A stretch of DNA of 64,000 nucleotides, from contig NZ_CP145608.1 of the NCBI RefSeq assembly GCF_036884295.1, forward strand, positions 1,054,001 to 1,118,000, read 5' to 3'. The notes beneath the pieces are model-generated. The model did not search any database, was not told the origin of the DNA, and worked only from the letters and a program-made list of their open reading frames with translations. Positions 1 through 8,987 of this stretch are shown piece by piece (position 1 is the first letter of the stretch; each line of letters opens with the position of its first letter). Position numbers and translations under genes: made by a program. This stretch comes from Brochothrix thermosphacta DSM 20171 = FSL F6-1036. Lineage in GTDB: Bacteria > Bacillota > Bacilli > Lactobacillales > Listeriaceae.

Positions 1-1
1 C

Positions 2-307
2 AATCAAGATATCGCTGATTATTTTCCGCAAATTGAAGGCGGTATTGATAATAAACGTCGTTTAACTTTAGTTACGATGAATTTAAAAAAAGCGCTAGAT
101 ACTAAAAGTAATCTTTCAGAAGGTGATAACGATTATCTAACAAAAATGTTGTTCTTTATCCAAAAAAATATTTTGGACGAAAATTTCAGTGACGATTTTA
201 TTTTTGAAAGTTTTACACTATCGATAGAGAAGGTTTTACATAATAAAGAGATAGAAGAATATTGTGTCTATAGAACATTTTTAAGAGAATTATTAAACGA
301 ACGTTAA
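2..307 (+). CDS. C-terminal part of an unrecognised protein
   Basis: The reading frame is open from base 2 and runs to TAA at 305-307, so the gene starts upstream of the window. An internal ATG at 77 has no good ribosome binding site and lies inside the same frame, so it is probably not the true start. About 101 residues are visible. They are acidic and helical-looking, with no membrane segment and no motif I recognise. It could be the end of a regulator, but nothing visible supports that. No function is assigned. Confidence 0.6.
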   Translation, partial: NQDIADYFPQIEGGIDNKRRLTLVTMNLKKALDTKSNLSEGDNDYLTKMLFFIQKNILDENFSDDFIFESFTLSIEKVLHNKEIEEYCVYRTFLRELLNER

Positions 308-404
308 ATGAAGTCTATTTATATTCGAAAAATAGGTTAATTATTACTATAAGAGGATATATAACTAAGAGAGAAGGTTTTTAAAACAACAATGGGGTGA
401 GTCT

Positions 405-1526
405 ATGAATATTATCATTGCGATGGATTCAATGAAAAGTGCGTTAACAAGTGAAGCAGCTAATCGTATTATTGCAGATATTGTGACAACAAGAGGTCAT
501 CATGCACTATCATTTACAATGGCGGATGGTGGCGAGGGTACAGCTGAGGCCTTCATGTCAGGTCAATCAGACGGTGAATGGTGTCATGTCGTTACGGTAT
601 CACCCGCTTTTAAAAAAATCGAAGCAAAGTATGGCTGGGTCCCTACTGAAAAAACGGCTTATATTGATGTGAGTGCTGCGTCAGGTATTCAGTATGCATC
701 AGCTGATACACATCCATTGAATCGTACAAGTGCAGGAACCGGTCATTTAATGCGCGATGCATTGGATAAAGGGGCACAAAAAATTGTGCTTGGTTTAGGT
801 GGTAGTGCAACAATTGATGGGGGGATTGGCTTAGTGACTGTTCTAGGCGGTCAATTTTTTAATCGACGCGGTGAACGTTTACAGGGGTGTGGTGCTGATC
901 TCGGTGAAGTGGCTTATATTGATTTATCTCTCTTAGATAAACGATTAGCCAACACAACCATCATTGGTGCCAGTGATGTTACGAACCCTTTGATTGGTGA
1001 GAACGGTGCAGTGCGAGTATTTGGCGCCCAAAAAGGCTTATTACCTGATGAAGAAATTGCCTATGATGAAGCAATGCAGCATTATTTAGAAGTAGCAACT
1101 GGCGCGCTTACAAGCGAAGCGGGTGATGGGGCAGCTGGTGGGATTGGTTTTGCGCTCCGTTTCTTTCTAAAAGGTCAACTGCAATCTGGCGCTACGATGT
1201 TAGTAGAAGCTAATCAATTGCAGGAAGCATTGGAAACAGCAGATTTACTGATTACAGGTGAAGGTCGAATGGATAGCCAGAGTTTAATGGGAAAATTACC
1301 GATTACACTCGCACGTCAAGCTAAAGCTGCAAAAGTACCAGTTATTGCGTTTGTTGGCGGATTTGAAGGTGATGTTGCAGCAGTTGCATCTGAAGGAATT
1401 AGAGCTGTGGTACCCATTGTGCAAGGGCCAGTGACTATCCCTGAAGCGATTTCTGCGGCAGCAACTAATTTGGCAGCTGCAGTTGAACGTACTTTTATCC
1501 TATTAGAATGGGATAAAAAAAGCTGA
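405..1526 (+). CDS. glxK: glycerate kinase (GlxK/GarK family)
   Basis: A 373-residue protein of normal family length, phosphorylating D-glycerate to a phosphoglycerate in the cytoplasm. The N-terminus MNIIIAMDSMKSALTS, the ADGGEGTAEA stretch near residue 42, the glycine-rich LGLGGSATIDGGIG near residue 130 and the late TGEGRMDSQS segment near residue 285 are typical of this family. The ATG at 405 follows a GGGGTGAG ribosome binding site. It stands alone, separated from the next gene by about 770 bases that include a terminator. It may share physiology with the sugar-acid locus downstream, since both feed lower glycolysis, but co-regulation is not shown. Confidence 0.93.
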   Translation: MNIIIAMDSMKSALTSEAANRIIADIVTTRGHHALSFTMADGGEGTAEAFMSGQSDGEWCHVVTVSPAFKKIEAKYGWVPTEKTAYIDVSAASGIQYASADTHPLNRTSAGTGHLMRDALDKGAQKIVLGLGGSATIDGGIGLVTVLGGQFFNRRGERLQGCGADLGEVAYIDLSLLDKRLANTTIIGASDVTNPLIGENGAVRVFGAQKGLLPDEEIAYDEAMQHYLEVATGALTSEAGDGAAGGIGFALRFFLKGQLQSGATMLVEANQLQEALETADLLITGEGRMDSQSLMGKLPITLARQAKAAKVPVIAFVGGFEGDVAAVASEGIRAVVPIVQGPVTIPEAISAAATNLAAAVERTFILLEWDKKS

Positions 1527-2300
1527 CGTACAAAAAAGTTATCATCAAATGAGTTATATTGTCGGTTATAGCTTCAAATTTAATTGATAAATAAGCTGGT
1601 TTTAATTAAGCAAACAGTCGATTCTTCAATATTGTAACTTAAATAGCTAAAATTGAAGAATAATAATGGGGTCAAACGTGTTAAATTAAAACAGTGCTAG
1701 TTAGATGTTTATCTCAAATTACACTCTCCCCAACCCTATAGGTGTAATTTAGTATCCCCAATACAGTAGATATTTAACGAATTTTTTTCCCAACTCCCTA
1801 TTATAATTAATAGCACACAAAGCAACTGTGTAGAATAAAGTCATCACTTTATTCTGTGCAGTTGTTTTTTTGTTTACAAAGAATAGCGGAACCACTAATT
1901 TTCAACAAAGAAGTAGTCGATAAATAGATCTAAAAAGTAGTTCTGAAATGGACTGCTTTTTTATTTGAGTTGCAAATAGATTCCGCTAATAAGTGCATTT
2001 TATTTCAGAATAGGTGCAACATACGCAAAAAAATTTGAACAAGCAATGTATTTTTTGTATTAAAACAAGTGTGTGGATGAAAAAATAGTTACTTTTACAT
2101 AAATTGTTGTCCATTAGTCACCATTTGTTCTTAATATTTGGAAGTATAATAAAAACGACTTATTAATTAATGCAATGTAATCGTTCCAAAAACTGCGCAT
2201 TGCACTACTAAAAGTGCAATTAATTTGTATTGTATTGATGCAATTCCTGGTCTATATTGAATGTAGAGTGATATCACTACTACAAAAACGAGGTGACACA
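1527..2300. other. 774-base non-coding region before the PRD regulator
   Basis: No convincing gene is seen on either strand. The region is AT-rich. It contains a terminator-like hairpin with a T-run at 1822-1871 and a perfect 7-base inverted repeat (ATTGCAC at 2199-2205, GTGCAAT at 2214-2220). Further TGCAAT copies lie at 2171 and near 2238. Spacing and position suit an operator or RNA site for the downstream PRD-type regulator, but this is inference. A small RNA upstream of the terminator is possible and not demonstrated. Confidence 0.5.
1822..1871 (+). terminator. rho-independent terminator hairpin
   Basis: CAACTGTGTAGAATAAAG pairs with CTTTATTCTGTGCAGTTG, with a few G-U pairs, across a short loop, and is followed by seven T. 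It lies almost 300 bases after the glycerate kinase stop, so it ends either a long 3' UTR or a separate short transcript. Confidence 0.75.
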
Positions 2301-4156
2301 GTGCAGCTTTCAAAGCGCGAAATCAGTATTACGCTTACGCTCATTGATGCAAACGGACCGTTGATGACTGCCTTATTAGCAGAACAGTTCGAAATGAGTG
2401 TGCGCAGCATCAAATATGATTTAGATAATATTCGTGCGTGGTTAGAACAAAAAAACTCTCGCTCGTATCTCGAAGAAATAAAGGTATTTGGTTAGAATGG
2501 CCCGATTCAAAAAAACTTGAAATCAAAAATGAGTTGTTACATGTGGCACGTTATGCACTTTTCCCTGATCAGGAAGTACGCATTTACCGTCTGATTTTAA
2601 GGTTAGCACTAGCAGAAACGTTTTTAACTTCAGATACATTGGCTGAGGACATGTCCGTGTCACGCAATACGATTTTAAGCGACCTTGAAAAAATGGAACT
2701 TCTACTTTATGAATATGACGTTACGCTACAACGACGTAACCACTATGGTTTTTGTTTAGCAGGCGAAGAAAGTCAGATTCGATTGTTGATGGAAATTGTT
2801 ATCCAAAAAGGTATGACTGATTATGATGTTTATAACATGATGCAAACGATTGTTAATCAAGAAAAAACACAAGCAACTAATTATGGAATGCCACATGAAA
2901 TGGCAACGATTTTTAACGTCACATTAACAGAGATGGCACAGTTGGTTGACCAAGAAATGCTCGATCAATTTAATTACAGTGAAATTTTAGCCATCATTTT
3001 ACGCGTTGCTATAGCGACAGGTCGTTTAAAAAATACGCATACAATGAAAAGTTATAAAATTCTAGATAATCAGCAACAGCTTGAACAAAAACGAGAACTG
3101 CCATTCTTATTGATGCAAGCTGTGTTTAACTACTATCACTTTCCTAATTTAGAAGATGAATATATTTATATCTTTAGTGACATATTGATTAATTATCAAG
3201 ATGCCAATATTGCAGAGTTAACTACCGCATTAATTGCAGAGGTAAGTGAAAAAGAACAAGTGCCATTTAATGCAGATTAGCAGCTTTTTAATAATCTCTT
3301 TGCTCATTTATCATTAAAACTACATAAAAAACATGTTTTTGTTAATGAATACAATCCCTTTGTGGATGATATAAAGTCGAAAGATTCACACTTATTCAGA
3401 CATATTCAGTTCGCTTCAGAAAAACTGATTGCCAGTTCGGCAGTGATTGTGAACGATTCGTTTGTATCTTATATAGCATTACATTTTTTAGTAGCCTATG
3501 AAAAAGCACAACCCAATCGTGATGTTGTTTCAATTGTCTATATCTGTTCAACAGGTTTGGGTGTGACAAGTTTAATCCAGCAAAAGATTATGGAAGAAGT
3601 AGCAAATGTTGAATTAGTTAGTTTTGCATCTGTCCTTAAAGCACAGGAAGTTATTAAGGAAAAAAATCCAGATTTAGTGGTTAGTATTTTTCCATTAGAA
3701 GGCATTCAACGTCCTTTTATCAAGGTACAGCCATTACCGACCGCTCAAGATATCACGATGATTAATGAGCTTGTACAAGGTGTGTTGCAAAACCGTTCCG
3801 GTGAACATAAATTAACGCGTTTAGTTGCGCGTCAACAAGTCCCCAATAAACAGGGCGTAGAAGATGAAAGTCGTGATCTTTTACTGAGTGCGTTTGTGGT
3901 TTATGAGGAATTGAAACGCCTGTTTGAAGGGCAAATTCAAAGTGGTTATGAAGAAGCTTTCTTGTTGCACGTCATGATGATGGTACATCGTATACATTTT
4001 CAATCACAGTATCAAAATGAGGACAATGTTGTCCCCGAAACATTAGTAACAAATCAAACAGATGTCTGCGCCATTGAAAAAATTATGGCTCATAATAAAC
4101 TTGCAATTAATCGTGCTGAAATAACAGCACTATTACAATATGTATGCATTGAATGA
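2301..4156 (+). pseudogene. disrupted PRD/IIB-type transcription regulator of the SFCGS locus
   Basis: Three pieces read as one BglG/MtlR-like activator of about 617 residues. The first is 2301-2495, GTG start after an AACGAGGTGA ribosome binding site, with helix-turn-helix (MTALLAEQFEMSVRSIKYDL). It shifts frame at the A7 run at 2449-2455, where one extra A would join it to the second piece. That piece is visible in frame from about 2455 and has a second helix-turn-helix (SDTLAEDMSVSRNTILSDL) and a PRD region. An in-frame TAG at 3278-3280 interrupts it, and the same frame then reopens through 3281-4156. The last part holds PRD sequence, a GatB/IIB-like segment (VSIVYICSTGLGVTS near 3530-3570) and a C-terminal helical region. 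Two independent lesions argue for a true pseudogene. Recoding or sequence errors are alternatives. The small PRD gene begins 15 bases after its stop. Confidence 0.8.
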
Positions 4157-4171
4157 AGGAGGTAAAATGTG

Positions 4172-4504
4172 ATGATTTTACCAATAGACGCACAAATGAT
4201 AATTGATGAAAGTGAAGACCGTGAGCGAACAGCAGAAGTAGTCGCTCATACATTAGCTTTAATGTCAGTCCAAGCAATAGTACCGACAGAAATACAGGTG
4301 GTTGTACTAACGAACCATCTTAATGAAATGGTTAAACGCGCGCGTTTATCAGAAAAAATGATGACGATTGATCCGAGCATGTTCAGTGACGTTTCAAGTG
4401 AATCATTAGCACTCGCAACTGAGGTTGTACAAATGATTGGTAATCTACCTGAAGATGAATTGTATTTATTATCCATTCATTTCGAAACAGCAAAATATAA
4501 CTAA
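4172..4504 (+). CDS. stand-alone PRD-domain protein (EF_0829/AHA_3910 type)
   Basis: A 110-residue protein consisting essentially of one PTS-regulation domain, with no DNA-binding part. PRD domains are phosphorylated on histidines by PTS proteins. Here the candidate is the His in the C-terminal LLSIHFETAKYN, with another in VVLTNHLNEM. ATG 4172 is preferred over GTG 4169 because it is 9 bases from AAGGAGGT. It opens the locus that continues with SFCGS and DUF4312. I recall this small PRD family as a named member of the same conserved cluster in Enterococcus faecalis and Aeromonas. It may modulate the neighbouring regulator or sense the transporter's phosphorylation state (inference). Confidence 0.8.
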   Translation: MILPIDAQMIIDESEDRERTAEVVAHTLALMSVQAIVPTEIQVVVLTNHLNEMVKRARLSEKMMTIDPSMFSDVSSESLALATEVVQMIGNLPEDELYLLSIHFETAKYN

Positions 4505-4529
4505 AAAACAATTAGAGGAGGAAATAATA

Positions 4530-4880
4530 ATGATAACAGTCGTAATAGCAGATCGTTTAGGAAAAGGACAAAATGTAGCAAAAGGTGTGGAAGCAGCAGG
4601 CGGACGTGCCGTTGTAGTACCAGGAATGGGCGCTGACATGCGTTTAGGTGATGTGATGCAAACAGAGAAAGCTGATATTGGCATTTCCTTTTGTGGAAGT
4701 GGCGGCGCGGGCGCAATTACAGCTGCAACAAAATACGGTTATGCGGAACGTCATGGTATGCGCTCTGTAGAGGAAGGTGTTACAGCTATTAATGATGGTA
4801 AAACAGTGCTTGGTTTTGGTTTTATGGATCAAGAAGAATTAGGCCGTCGTCTTGTCGAAGCTTATATGAATAAAAAATAA
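4530..4880 (+). CDS. glycine-rich SFCGS family protein (DUF2620-like)
   Basis: A 116-residue soluble protein starting MITVVIADRLGKGQ, with the signature ISFCGSGGAGAIT around its single cysteine, Cys55. ATG 4530 follows AGGAGGAAATAATA, while the longer open frame from 4437 overlaps the PRD gene and is not expected to be used. The family is known only from conserved gene clusters with DUF4310-4312 and sugar-acid enzymes, and is related to YhfU-type proteins. Size, alpha/beta pattern and a Cys followed by a glycine/serine loop recall PTS IIB domains, but the Cys is in mid-protein rather than after the first strand, so that parallel is only a hypothesis. Confidence 0.88.
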   Translation: MITVVIADRLGKGQNVAKGVEAAGGRAVVVPGMGADMRLGDVMQTEKADIGISFCGSGGAGAITAATKYGYAERHGMRSVEEGVTAINDGKTVLGFGFMDQEELGRRLVEAYMNKK

Positions 4881-4903
4881 AAGTGGTGAAAGAGGGATAA
4901 CAG

Positions 4904-5269
4904 ATGGCAAATGTGAAAGAAAAAACAACGGAAATTGTAACAGTTAAAGGCTCTGGCTCGCAAAAAAAACAGGCATTTGCCAGCGCTTTGAATACGATTC
5001 ATAATCAAATTTTAAAATCAGCCAATGATGTCATTGTCAGAATCGAGCTCATTGATATTGAAATTATAACGGCAGAAGCTGTGAATAGTACAGAGCGCTT
5101 TCTGTTCTTCTTTATGCCACGAAAACGCGTTGATTATCATGTGGAGTTGAAAGTAACGATTGAATTAACAAAAATTATTGTTGATAAAGTGCCATTTGTT
5201 AATAAGCAAAAGAAGACATATGAACGTTTAAGTTTACCAAAACGCAAACGTAAAAAACTTGAAGTGTAA
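4904..5269 (+). CDS. DUF4312 family protein
   Basis: A 121-residue soluble protein with no membrane segment. It is rich in Ile/Val beta-strand stretches, with an FLFFFMPRKR segment near residues 66-75 and a very basic end (SLPKRKRKKLEV). ATG 4904 follows an AAGAGGGA ribosome binding site, 23 bases after the SFCGS gene. The family is found only with SFCGS, DUF4311 and DUF4310 and has no assigned biochemical role to my knowledge. A soluble subunit of the predicted transporter is the simplest reading: the basic tail could contact membrane or partner loops (inference). Confidence 0.85.
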   Translation: MANVKEKTTEIVTVKGSGSQKKQAFASALNTIHNQILKSANDVIVRIELIDIEIITAEAVNSTERFLFFFMPRKRVDYHVELKVTIELTKIIVDKVPFVNKQKKTYERLSLPKRKRKKLEV

Positions 5270-5302
5270 ATCATACAAAAAGAAGGATAGGTGAGTACGA
5301 AA

Positions 5303-6085
5303 ATGGAAATCCTGATTGTTTTAATGAAATCTTTACTCATTGGGGGATTGCTTGGATTTGCGGCAGCAGCAGGTGCAGCACGAATGTTTCACGCGCCAGC
5401 AAGTCAAGGTCTAGGTGCCTTTCGAACATTGGGTGAAATGAATGCCTGTGAGGGAGATGCCGCTTCGCATTTCTCATTCGGTTTAGGTTTCTTCTTCAAT
5501 GCTTGGGCATCAAGTGTTGGAGCAGGTGCCTTCACACAAGATGTTACGCATCGAGTGATACCTAACTGGGCAACCGCTGTTTTACTAACGAAAAATAAAA
5601 ATGTAGCAGAAACAATGCATAATCCTAAAAAAATGGGTATAGTCGGTGGTTTAATTGGAATGGTGCTAGTCGCGTTCTTAAATACAACCGCTTCAGCAAT
5701 CCCAGAATCGTTACAAGTCGCTGCTGTTGCAGTATTGGTACCGGCAGCAACGATTTTAATCAATACAGTGATGCCTGTTCTATTTTGGTTAGCTGCCATT
5801 GATGCCGGTCGTCGTTCTGGTTTTTGGGGAACGATCTTGGGCGGGTTATCTCAACTCGTAATGGGTAACGCTGTACCAGGTGTTGTTTTGGGTATTTTGA
5901 TTGGTAAAGGTGTGGATGATATTGGTTGGAACCGTGTGACTAAATCAATTATGGTAGCCATCATATTATTGTTCTTATTTAGTGGTTTCTTCCGAGGTTT
6001 TGATATGCAAATGATTGAAAGTTTTAAATTAACGATTCCAAACTGGTTAAACGATGTGCATAACGTCTTTAATTTCGGTAAATAA
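5303..6085 (+). CDS. DUF4311 family membrane protein, putative transporter subunit
   Basis: About 260 residues with roughly six to seven hydrophobic segments. The conserved-looking region GEMNACEGDAASHFSFGLGF lies near residues 43-62, followed by FFFNAWASSVGAGAFTQDV. ATG 5303 is placed 7 bases after AGGTGAG, and an upstream GTG at 5291 would add four residues. Together with the next gene it would form the membrane part of an uncharacterised uptake system. The acidic/His motif in an otherwise apolar stretch is the best candidate for substrate or ion contact (inference). No similarity to PTS EIIC or MFS proteins is obvious. Confidence 0.85.
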   Translation: MEILIVLMKSLLIGGLLGFAAAAGAARMFHAPASQGLGAFRTLGEMNACEGDAASHFSFGLGFFFNAWASSVGAGAFTQDVTHRVIPNWATAVLLTKNKNVAETMHNPKKMGIVGGLIGMVLVAFLNTTASAIPESLQVAAVAVLVPAATILINTVMPVLFWLAAIDAGRRSGFWGTILGGLSQLVMGNAVPGVVLGILIGKGVDDIGWNRVTKSIMVAIILLFLFSGFFRGFDMQMIESFKLTIPNWLNDVHNVFNFGK

Positions 6086-6103
6086 TAAAAGAGGTGAAAA
6101 AGG

Positions 6104-6754
6104 ATGACAGAAGAAGGATTGAAACGTAATTTTTGGTACGCGGATTGGTCGTTTCCCATTTTCGTAGGAATAATGGCAGCTGCCGTTTTTGCAGGAACGC
6201 ACATGTATTATGTGTATGGTGTGGGTGCTTTTAACGAGGTATCGATTGTTGCAATGCTAAAAGCGGGTATGGACGGTGGTTCTTATGGTGCAGCTGCCGC
6301 TTTTGGTGCAAGTTTCTTATTTGCGCGTATTCTAGAAGGGTCACTCGTAGGGATTCTTGATTTAGGTGGGTCCATTTTAACGGGTGTAGGTATCGGTATA
6401 CCAGCGATTTTTTTGAGTATGAATATCGTCGCACCGATTACTAACTTTGGTTTGGCATTATTGACGGGTGCTATTTGCGGCTTGTTAATTGGTGGTATCA
6501 TCATTCTTATTCGTAAAGTCACTATTAATGGATCGAGTTCTACTTTTGGTGCAGATGTCATGATGGGTGCTGGGAATGCGGCTGGTCGCTTTTTAGGACC
6601 ACTATTAATTTTATCTGCATGTACAGCGTCGATTCCAATTGGTATGGGTTCAGTACTAGGGGCATTGATTTTTTATATTTGGCGTAAACCGATTGCAGGT
6701 GGTGCGATATTAGGTGCCATGATATTTGGCGCAATTTTCCCAATTGCGTTATAA
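6104..6754 (+). CDS. DUF4310 family membrane protein, putative transporter subunit
   Basis: A 216-residue glycine/alanine-rich integral membrane protein with about six hydrophobic segments, beginning MTEEGLKRNFWYADWSFPIF and ending APIAL-like (FGAIFPIAL). ATG 6104 follows AAAGAGGTGAAAAAGG, 18 bases after the DUF4311 stop. Tight spacing and constant co-occurrence with DUF4311 suggest the two form one membrane complex. No transport substrate is known. Gly-rich helices such as GGSYGAAAAFGASF could pack as a channel-like core. Confidence is high for the family and low for the function. Confidence 0.85.
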   Translation: MTEEGLKRNFWYADWSFPIFVGIMAAAVFAGTHMYYVYGVGAFNEVSIVAMLKAGMDGGSYGAAAAFGASFLFARILEGSLVGILDLGGSILTGVGIGIPAIFLSMNIVAPITNFGLALLTGAICGLLIGGIIILIRKVTINGSSSTFGADVMMGAGNAAGRFLGPLLILSACTASIPIGMGSVLGALIFYIWRKPIAGGAILGAMIFGAIFPIAL

Positions 6755-6769
6755 GAAAGGGTGATAAAA

Positions 6770-7876
6770 ATGTATGATTTATTGATACGACAAGGCCGTT
6801 TAGCGACGGATGACATCGTCGATATCGCTATTAAAGATAAAAAAATTATAGCAGTTGCTCCCTTAATAGAAGCAGACGCTCAGGAAGTCATTGATTTGGC
6901 AGGCGAAAGTTATGTGTCAGCGGGCTGGATCGATGATCATGTTCATTGTTATGAAAAGATGACACTTTATTATGATTATCCTGATCAAATTGGAATTCCT
7001 AAAGGTGTAACAACAGTGATTGATGCTGGTACAACAGGTGCGGAGAATGTGGGAGATTTTTATGAATTGGCACAACAGGCAAACACCAACGTTTATGCGC
7101 TCTTGAATATTTCTAAATGGGGAATCGTGGAACAAGATGAACTAGCTGATTTGGCTAAAATTCAATCTGCATTAATCACTCAATCGTTGGCAGATTACCC
7201 TGATTTTATAGTAGGGTTGAAAGCGCGTATGAGCAAAACTGTTGTGGGTGAAAATGGTATTGTCCCCTTACAAATGGTAAAAAAAATACAGTCTGAATGT
7301 AATCACTTACCATTGATGGTACATATCGGTTCTGCTCCTCCTGAATTAGAGGACGTCCTAACCGAAATGTCAGCGGGTGATGTCATGACACATTGTTACA
7401 ATGGTAAACCGAATGGTATTTTTAATACAGCAGGTCAGTTGAAACCTTTTGTTCGTGAAGCCTATGATAAAGGTATTCTCTTTGATATTGGTCATGGGAC
7501 GGACAGTTTTAATTTTAACGTTGCCGAACAAGCGAAAGCAGCAGGAATTATCTGTCAAACGATTAGTACCGATATTTATCATCGCAATCGTGAAACGGGT
7601 CCTGTCTATGATTTGGCGACAACAATTGAAAAAATGTTAGTGATAGGCTATTCATTGGCTGAAGTGTTACCGATGATTACTGAAAACCCTGCAGCAGCAT
7701 TCCATTTGGATAATAAAGGGCAACTAGCAGCAGGATATGATGCTGATATTACTATTTTCAATTTAAAAGAGCGTCGTAAAACATTGGTGGACTCGAATGG
7801 GAACACGCGTGAAACAACGACGGTTATTGTACCATCTCATACTATTATTGGAGGGAGCGTGTATGACTGTGACTGA
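6770..7876 (+). CDS. amidohydrolase/deacetylase-family metallohydrolase
   Basis: A 368-residue cytoplasmic enzyme of the dihydroorotase/adenine-deaminase-like amidohydrolase superfamily. Visible metal-site elements are the His-x-His of WIDDHVHCYEK near residue 60, a Lys in VGLKARMS that could be the carboxylated bridging lysine, His in LMVHIG, His in VMTHCYNG and Asp in TISTDIY. ATG 6770 follows GAAAGGGTG, and its last 14 bases overlap the next gene, implying coupled translation. It probably hydrolyses an amide, acetamide or lactam before the PLP enzyme acts, for example deacylating an N-acyl amino sugar acid. The exact substrate is unknown. Confidence 0.85.
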   Translation: MYDLLIRQGRLATDDIVDIAIKDKKIIAVAPLIEADAQEVIDLAGESYVSAGWIDDHVHCYEKMTLYYDYPDQIGIPKGVTTVIDAGTTGAENVGDFYELAQQANTNVYALLNISKWGIVEQDELADLAKIQSALITQSLADYPDFIVGLKARMSKTVVGENGIVPLQMVKKIQSECNHLPLMVHIGSAPPELEDVLTEMSAGDVMTHCYNGKPNGIFNTAGQLKPFVREAYDKGILFDIGHGTDSFNFNVAEQAKAAGIICQTISTDIYHRNRETGPVYDLATTIEKMLVIGYSLAEVLPMITENPAAAFHLDNKGQLAAGYDADITIFNLKERRKTLVDSNGNTRETTTVIVPSHTIIGGSVYDCD

Positions 7877-8972
7877 AGGAATAAGTTATCAAAAATACGG
7901 TTTAAAAGAAGTGATTAATGCCTCTGGTAAAATGACGATTTTAGGTGTATCAAAAGTGTCTGACAACGTATTAGCCGCACAACAATTTGGCGGGCAACAT
8001 TTTTTTGAAATGAGTGATCTCGTCATCCAAACAGGTCGACATATTGCGCAGTTATTAGAGGTTGAAGATGCAATCGTTGTTTCAAGTGCTTCTGCTGGGA
8101 TTGCACAAAGTGTGGCGGGAATAATTGGCCAAGGTGATTTATTCCATGCGTATCATCCTTATACAAAGAAAGTGAGTCGACGTGAGATCATTGTACCGAA
8201 GGGTCACAATGTTGATTATGGGACACCCGTTGAGGTCATGGTTGGTCTGGGTGGCGGTAAAATAGTCGAGGCGGGGTATGCTAATATGTGTCATGCAGAG
8301 CATATTGAGATGATGGTGACACCAGAAACCGCTGCTATTTTATACATCAAGAGTCATCACACTGTTCAAAAAAGTATGTTGAGTGTAGCAGAAGCGGCAG
8401 CTATTGCCAAAAAATATCAGTTGCCCTTAATTGTTGATGCAGCAGCCGAGGAAGATTTAGAAAAGTATACAGCTGAAGGTGCAAACCTTGTCATTTATAG
8501 TGGAGGCAAGGCCATTGAAGGACCGACATCTGGCTTGGTTATTGGTGATGCAACACTTATTGAGTGGGTGCGATTGCAAACTAAAGGTATTGGACGTGCG
8601 ATGAAAGTAGGCAAAGAAAACATTTTAGGGTTTACGACGGCAATCGAGGATTATATCCAGAACGATAGTGAAAGTGGACATGCGATGAAAGCGCGGTTAC
8701 AGCCATTTTTAGCGGATTTAAATACAATTGCGGGCATTGAGGCAACAGAAGAACAAGATGGCGCTGGACGTGATATATACCGTGCCAAAGTAGCAGTGAA
8801 TGGTCCAGTAACGGCACTTGCAGTTGTTAAACAGCTTAAAGAAGGTCAATTGGCAATCTATACACGTGAATACCGTGCAAACAATGGTGTGATTGAATTT
8901 GATATTCGTGCAGTTAATCAGTATGAGATGACTCAAATTGTTGAACGTTTACGCAGTATTTTAAATAACTAG
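7863..8972 (+). CDS. DgaE-family PLP-dependent ammonia-lyase
   Basis: A 369-residue, SelA-related fold-type I pyridoxal-phosphate enzyme. The PLP lysine is expected in IYSGGKAIEGP (about Lys216), and the preceding PLIVDAAAEEDLE holds the Asp that contacts the cofactor ring. Characterised relatives (DgaE of Salmonella) convert D-glucosaminate-6-phosphate to 2-keto-3-deoxygluconate-6-phosphate plus ammonia. ATG 7863 follows GGAGGGAG and overlaps the amidohydrolase gene. With the aldolase next door, this supports degradation of an amino sugar acid phosphate to pyruvate and glyceraldehyde-3-phosphate. Whether the substrate is glucosaminate or a relative cannot be told from sequence. Confidence 0.88.
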   Translation: MTVTEGISYQKYGLKEVINASGKMTILGVSKVSDNVLAAQQFGGQHFFEMSDLVIQTGRHIAQLLEVEDAIVVSSASAGIAQSVAGIIGQGDLFHAYHPYTKKVSRREIIVPKGHNVDYGTPVEVMVGLGGGKIVEAGYANMCHAEHIEMMVTPETAAILYIKSHHTVQKSMLSVAEAAAIAKKYQLPLIVDAAAEEDLEKYTAEGANLVIYSGGKAIEGPTSGLVIGDATLIEWVRLQTKGIGRAMKVGKENILGFTTAIEDYIQNDSESGHAMKARLQPFLADLNTIAGIEATEEQDGAGRDIYRAKVAVNGPVTALAVVKQLKEGQLAIYTREYRANNGVIEFDIRAVNQYEMTQIVERLRSILNN

Positions 8973-8987
8973 AGAAGAGGAAATGAT

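Noticed and set aside
5404-5799. 131-codon minus-strand open frame opposite DUF4311
   Set aside because: Antisense shadow of a membrane-protein gene; no start signal and low-complexity Ala/Thr composition.
7449-7640. 63-codon open frame inside the amidohydrolase gene
   Set aside because: Out of frame within a well-supported gene, with no ribosome binding site.
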